A stretch of 49,424 bases of DNA from Bacillus sp. USDA818B3_A (GTDB lineage Bacteria > Bacillota > Bacilli > Bacillales > Cytobacillaceae): NCBI RefSeq assembly GCF_009928415.1, contig NZ_JAABNN010000026.1, forward strand, positions 1 to 49,424. The letters run 5' to 3'. The stretch's first letter is position 1. Each line of letters opens with the position of its first letter. The position numbers were made by a program, and so were the translations under genes. Positions 48,785 to 49,424 of the stretch are shown one piece after another. The notes below the pieces were generated by a model. The model did not search any database. It saw nothing but the letters and a program-made list of their open reading frames with translations, and had not been told where the DNA came from.

Positions 48785-49255
48785 ATGGATCAGCAGGAAC
48801 TTCAAGGATTAGTCGAAAAGATATCTGATGATTTTTTTGAAAAGCCCTTTTTGCATAAAGCATCGTTTAATTCAAGGTTAAGATCAACCGGTGGAAGATA
48901 TCTTTTAGGTACGCATAATATCGAAATTAACAAAAAGTATCTGGAACAACTGGGCGAGGAAGAATTAATCGGTATCATTAAGCATGAGCTTTGTCATTAC
49001 CACCTGCATCTTGAAGGCAGAGGTTATCAGCATAAGGATCAAGAGTTTAAAATCTTATTGAAGAAAGTAGGGGCACCACGCTTCTGTAATCAGCTTCCTG
49101 AGAAAAAGTCAAAACGTACAGTAAGGAAAATACTTGTTTATCAGTGTACGAACTGCCAGCTTACATACCAAAGAAGAAGAAGTATAAATACTTCTAGATA
49201 TGTGTGTGGTAAATGCAGAGGAAAATTATTAAAAGTGAAAGAGATGGAGTTATAA
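48785..49255 (+). CDS. SprT-like family metalloprotein (YdcK homologue)
   Basis: 156 residues. The zinc-protease motif HELCH (HExxH, 67-71) lies in GIIKHELCHYHLHLEGRGYQHKDQEF, with a further His as the probable third ligand. A C-terminal zinc ribbon has C-x2-C pairs in YQCTNCQLTYQ and YVCGKCRGKL. The N-terminal FNSRLRSTGGRYLLGTHNIEINKKYL matches the SprT core. Related eukaryotic SPRTN cuts DNA-protein crosslinks; the bacterial YdcK-type role is not established. GAGGAAC precedes the ATG. It lies upstream of a tRNA operon, as in B. subtilis. Confidence 0.92.
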   Translation: MDQQELQGLVEKISDDFFEKPFLHKASFNSRLRSTGGRYLLGTHNIEINKKYLEQLGEEELIGIIKHELCHYHLHLEGRGYQHKDQEFKILLKKVGAPRFCNQLPEKKSKRTVRKILVYQCTNCQLTYQRRRSINTSRYVCGKCRGKLLKVKEMEL

Positions 49256-49296
49256 ATAAGTAATGATTAGTTAATAATTTTCATATAAAAATAATG

Positions 49297-49325
49297 TTGA
49301 CTTTCTAGTGTGAGGTCTATATAAT
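49297..49325 (+). promoter_or_regulatory. Strong SigA promoter of a tRNA operon
   Basis: TTGACT (49297-49302), 17-base spacer, consensus TATAAT (49320-49325). It drives the tRNA genes starting at 49376. Confidence 0.88.
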
Positions 49326-49375
49326 GTAAAGAGTCGACAGGGCAAACGCCTTTGGGACAAGCAATAAATCATTAT

Positions 49376-49424
49376 TCCGCAGTAGCTCAGTGGTAGAGCT
49401 ATCGGCTGTTAACCGATCGGTCGT
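49376..49424 (+). tRNA. tRNA-Asn (anticodon GTT), truncated by window end
   Basis: Acceptor strand TCCGCAG, D-arm TAGCTCAGTGGTAGAGC, and anticodon stem-loop ATCGGCTGTTAACCGAT with GTT. The T-arm and 3' acceptor strand lie outside the window. In B. subtilis a tRNA operon beginning with Asn follows ydcK. Confidence 0.95.

Overview
The window looks like a chromosomal stretch of an endospore-forming Bacillaceae bacterium, with moderately low GC, strong AGGAGG-type ribosome sites and frequent TTG/GTG starts. Several blocks keep Bacillus subtilis order: sigW-rsiW-cdaA-cdaR-glmM-glmS; ddl-murF-(esterase)-cshA; rhomboid-acpS-lipoprotein-alr-ndoAI-ndoA; and tex-cmpA-sprT-tRNA. Spore genes (Spo0E-like phosphatase, alpha/beta SASP, CmpA) mark a sporulating species. 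I would guess a Neobacillus/Bacillus relative, but the genus cannot be fixed by eye.

Layout. 1-600: six tRNA genes (Thr, Tyr, Gln, Lys, Gly, Ala) and a terminator. 0.8-9.3 kb: arginase, a Spo0E-like gene on the minus strand, the SigW/RsiW envelope-stress pair behind a textbook SigW promoter, the c-di-AMP synthase CdaA with its partner CdaR, GlmM, and GlmS behind a glmS ribozyme. 9.3-14.9 kb: mannitol operon with a fused EIICBA transporter, MtlR operator and cre site. 14.9-17.7 kb: TetR regulator and MMPL exporter with two matching operators. 17.8-22 kb: accessory stretch with operator-like repeats, an AIM24 protein, a 52-bp tandem array, a NERD protein, a second TetR gene, a small membrane protein and a SASP. 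22-28 kb: MFS transporter, potassium importer KimA, a guanidine-I riboswitch in front of an uncharacterised 111-residue membrane protein, DedA and MgtE. 28.2-35.3 kb: an unknown protein, Ddl, MurF, esterase, CshA and UvsE. 35.35-35.77 kb: a second 52-bp array. 35.8-41.4 kb (minus strand): RpiR regulator, M20 amidohydrolase, amino-acid permease, GNAT acyltransferase and enolase-superfamily racemase, which together resemble a D-to-L amino acid conversion operon. 41.5-49.4 kb: rhomboid protease, AcpS, LolA-like lipoprotein, alanine racemase, EndoAI/EndoA, Tex, CmpA, a SprT-like protein and the start of another tRNA operon.

Shared themes. Cell-wall precursor supply recurs (GlmM, GlmS, Ddl, MurF, Alr), as does c-di-AMP signalling (CdaA/CdaR made here; KimA is a known kind of target). 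The sigB/rsb module that B. subtilis carries between ndoA and tex is absent.

Items most worth a second look: the two 52-bp arrays built to one plan (inverted GAGGACA/TGTCCTC arms exactly 32 bases apart); the guanidine riboswitch gene; the D-amino acid operon; a rhomboid gene that appears to start at ATT; and a promoter plus early terminator in the cshA leader.
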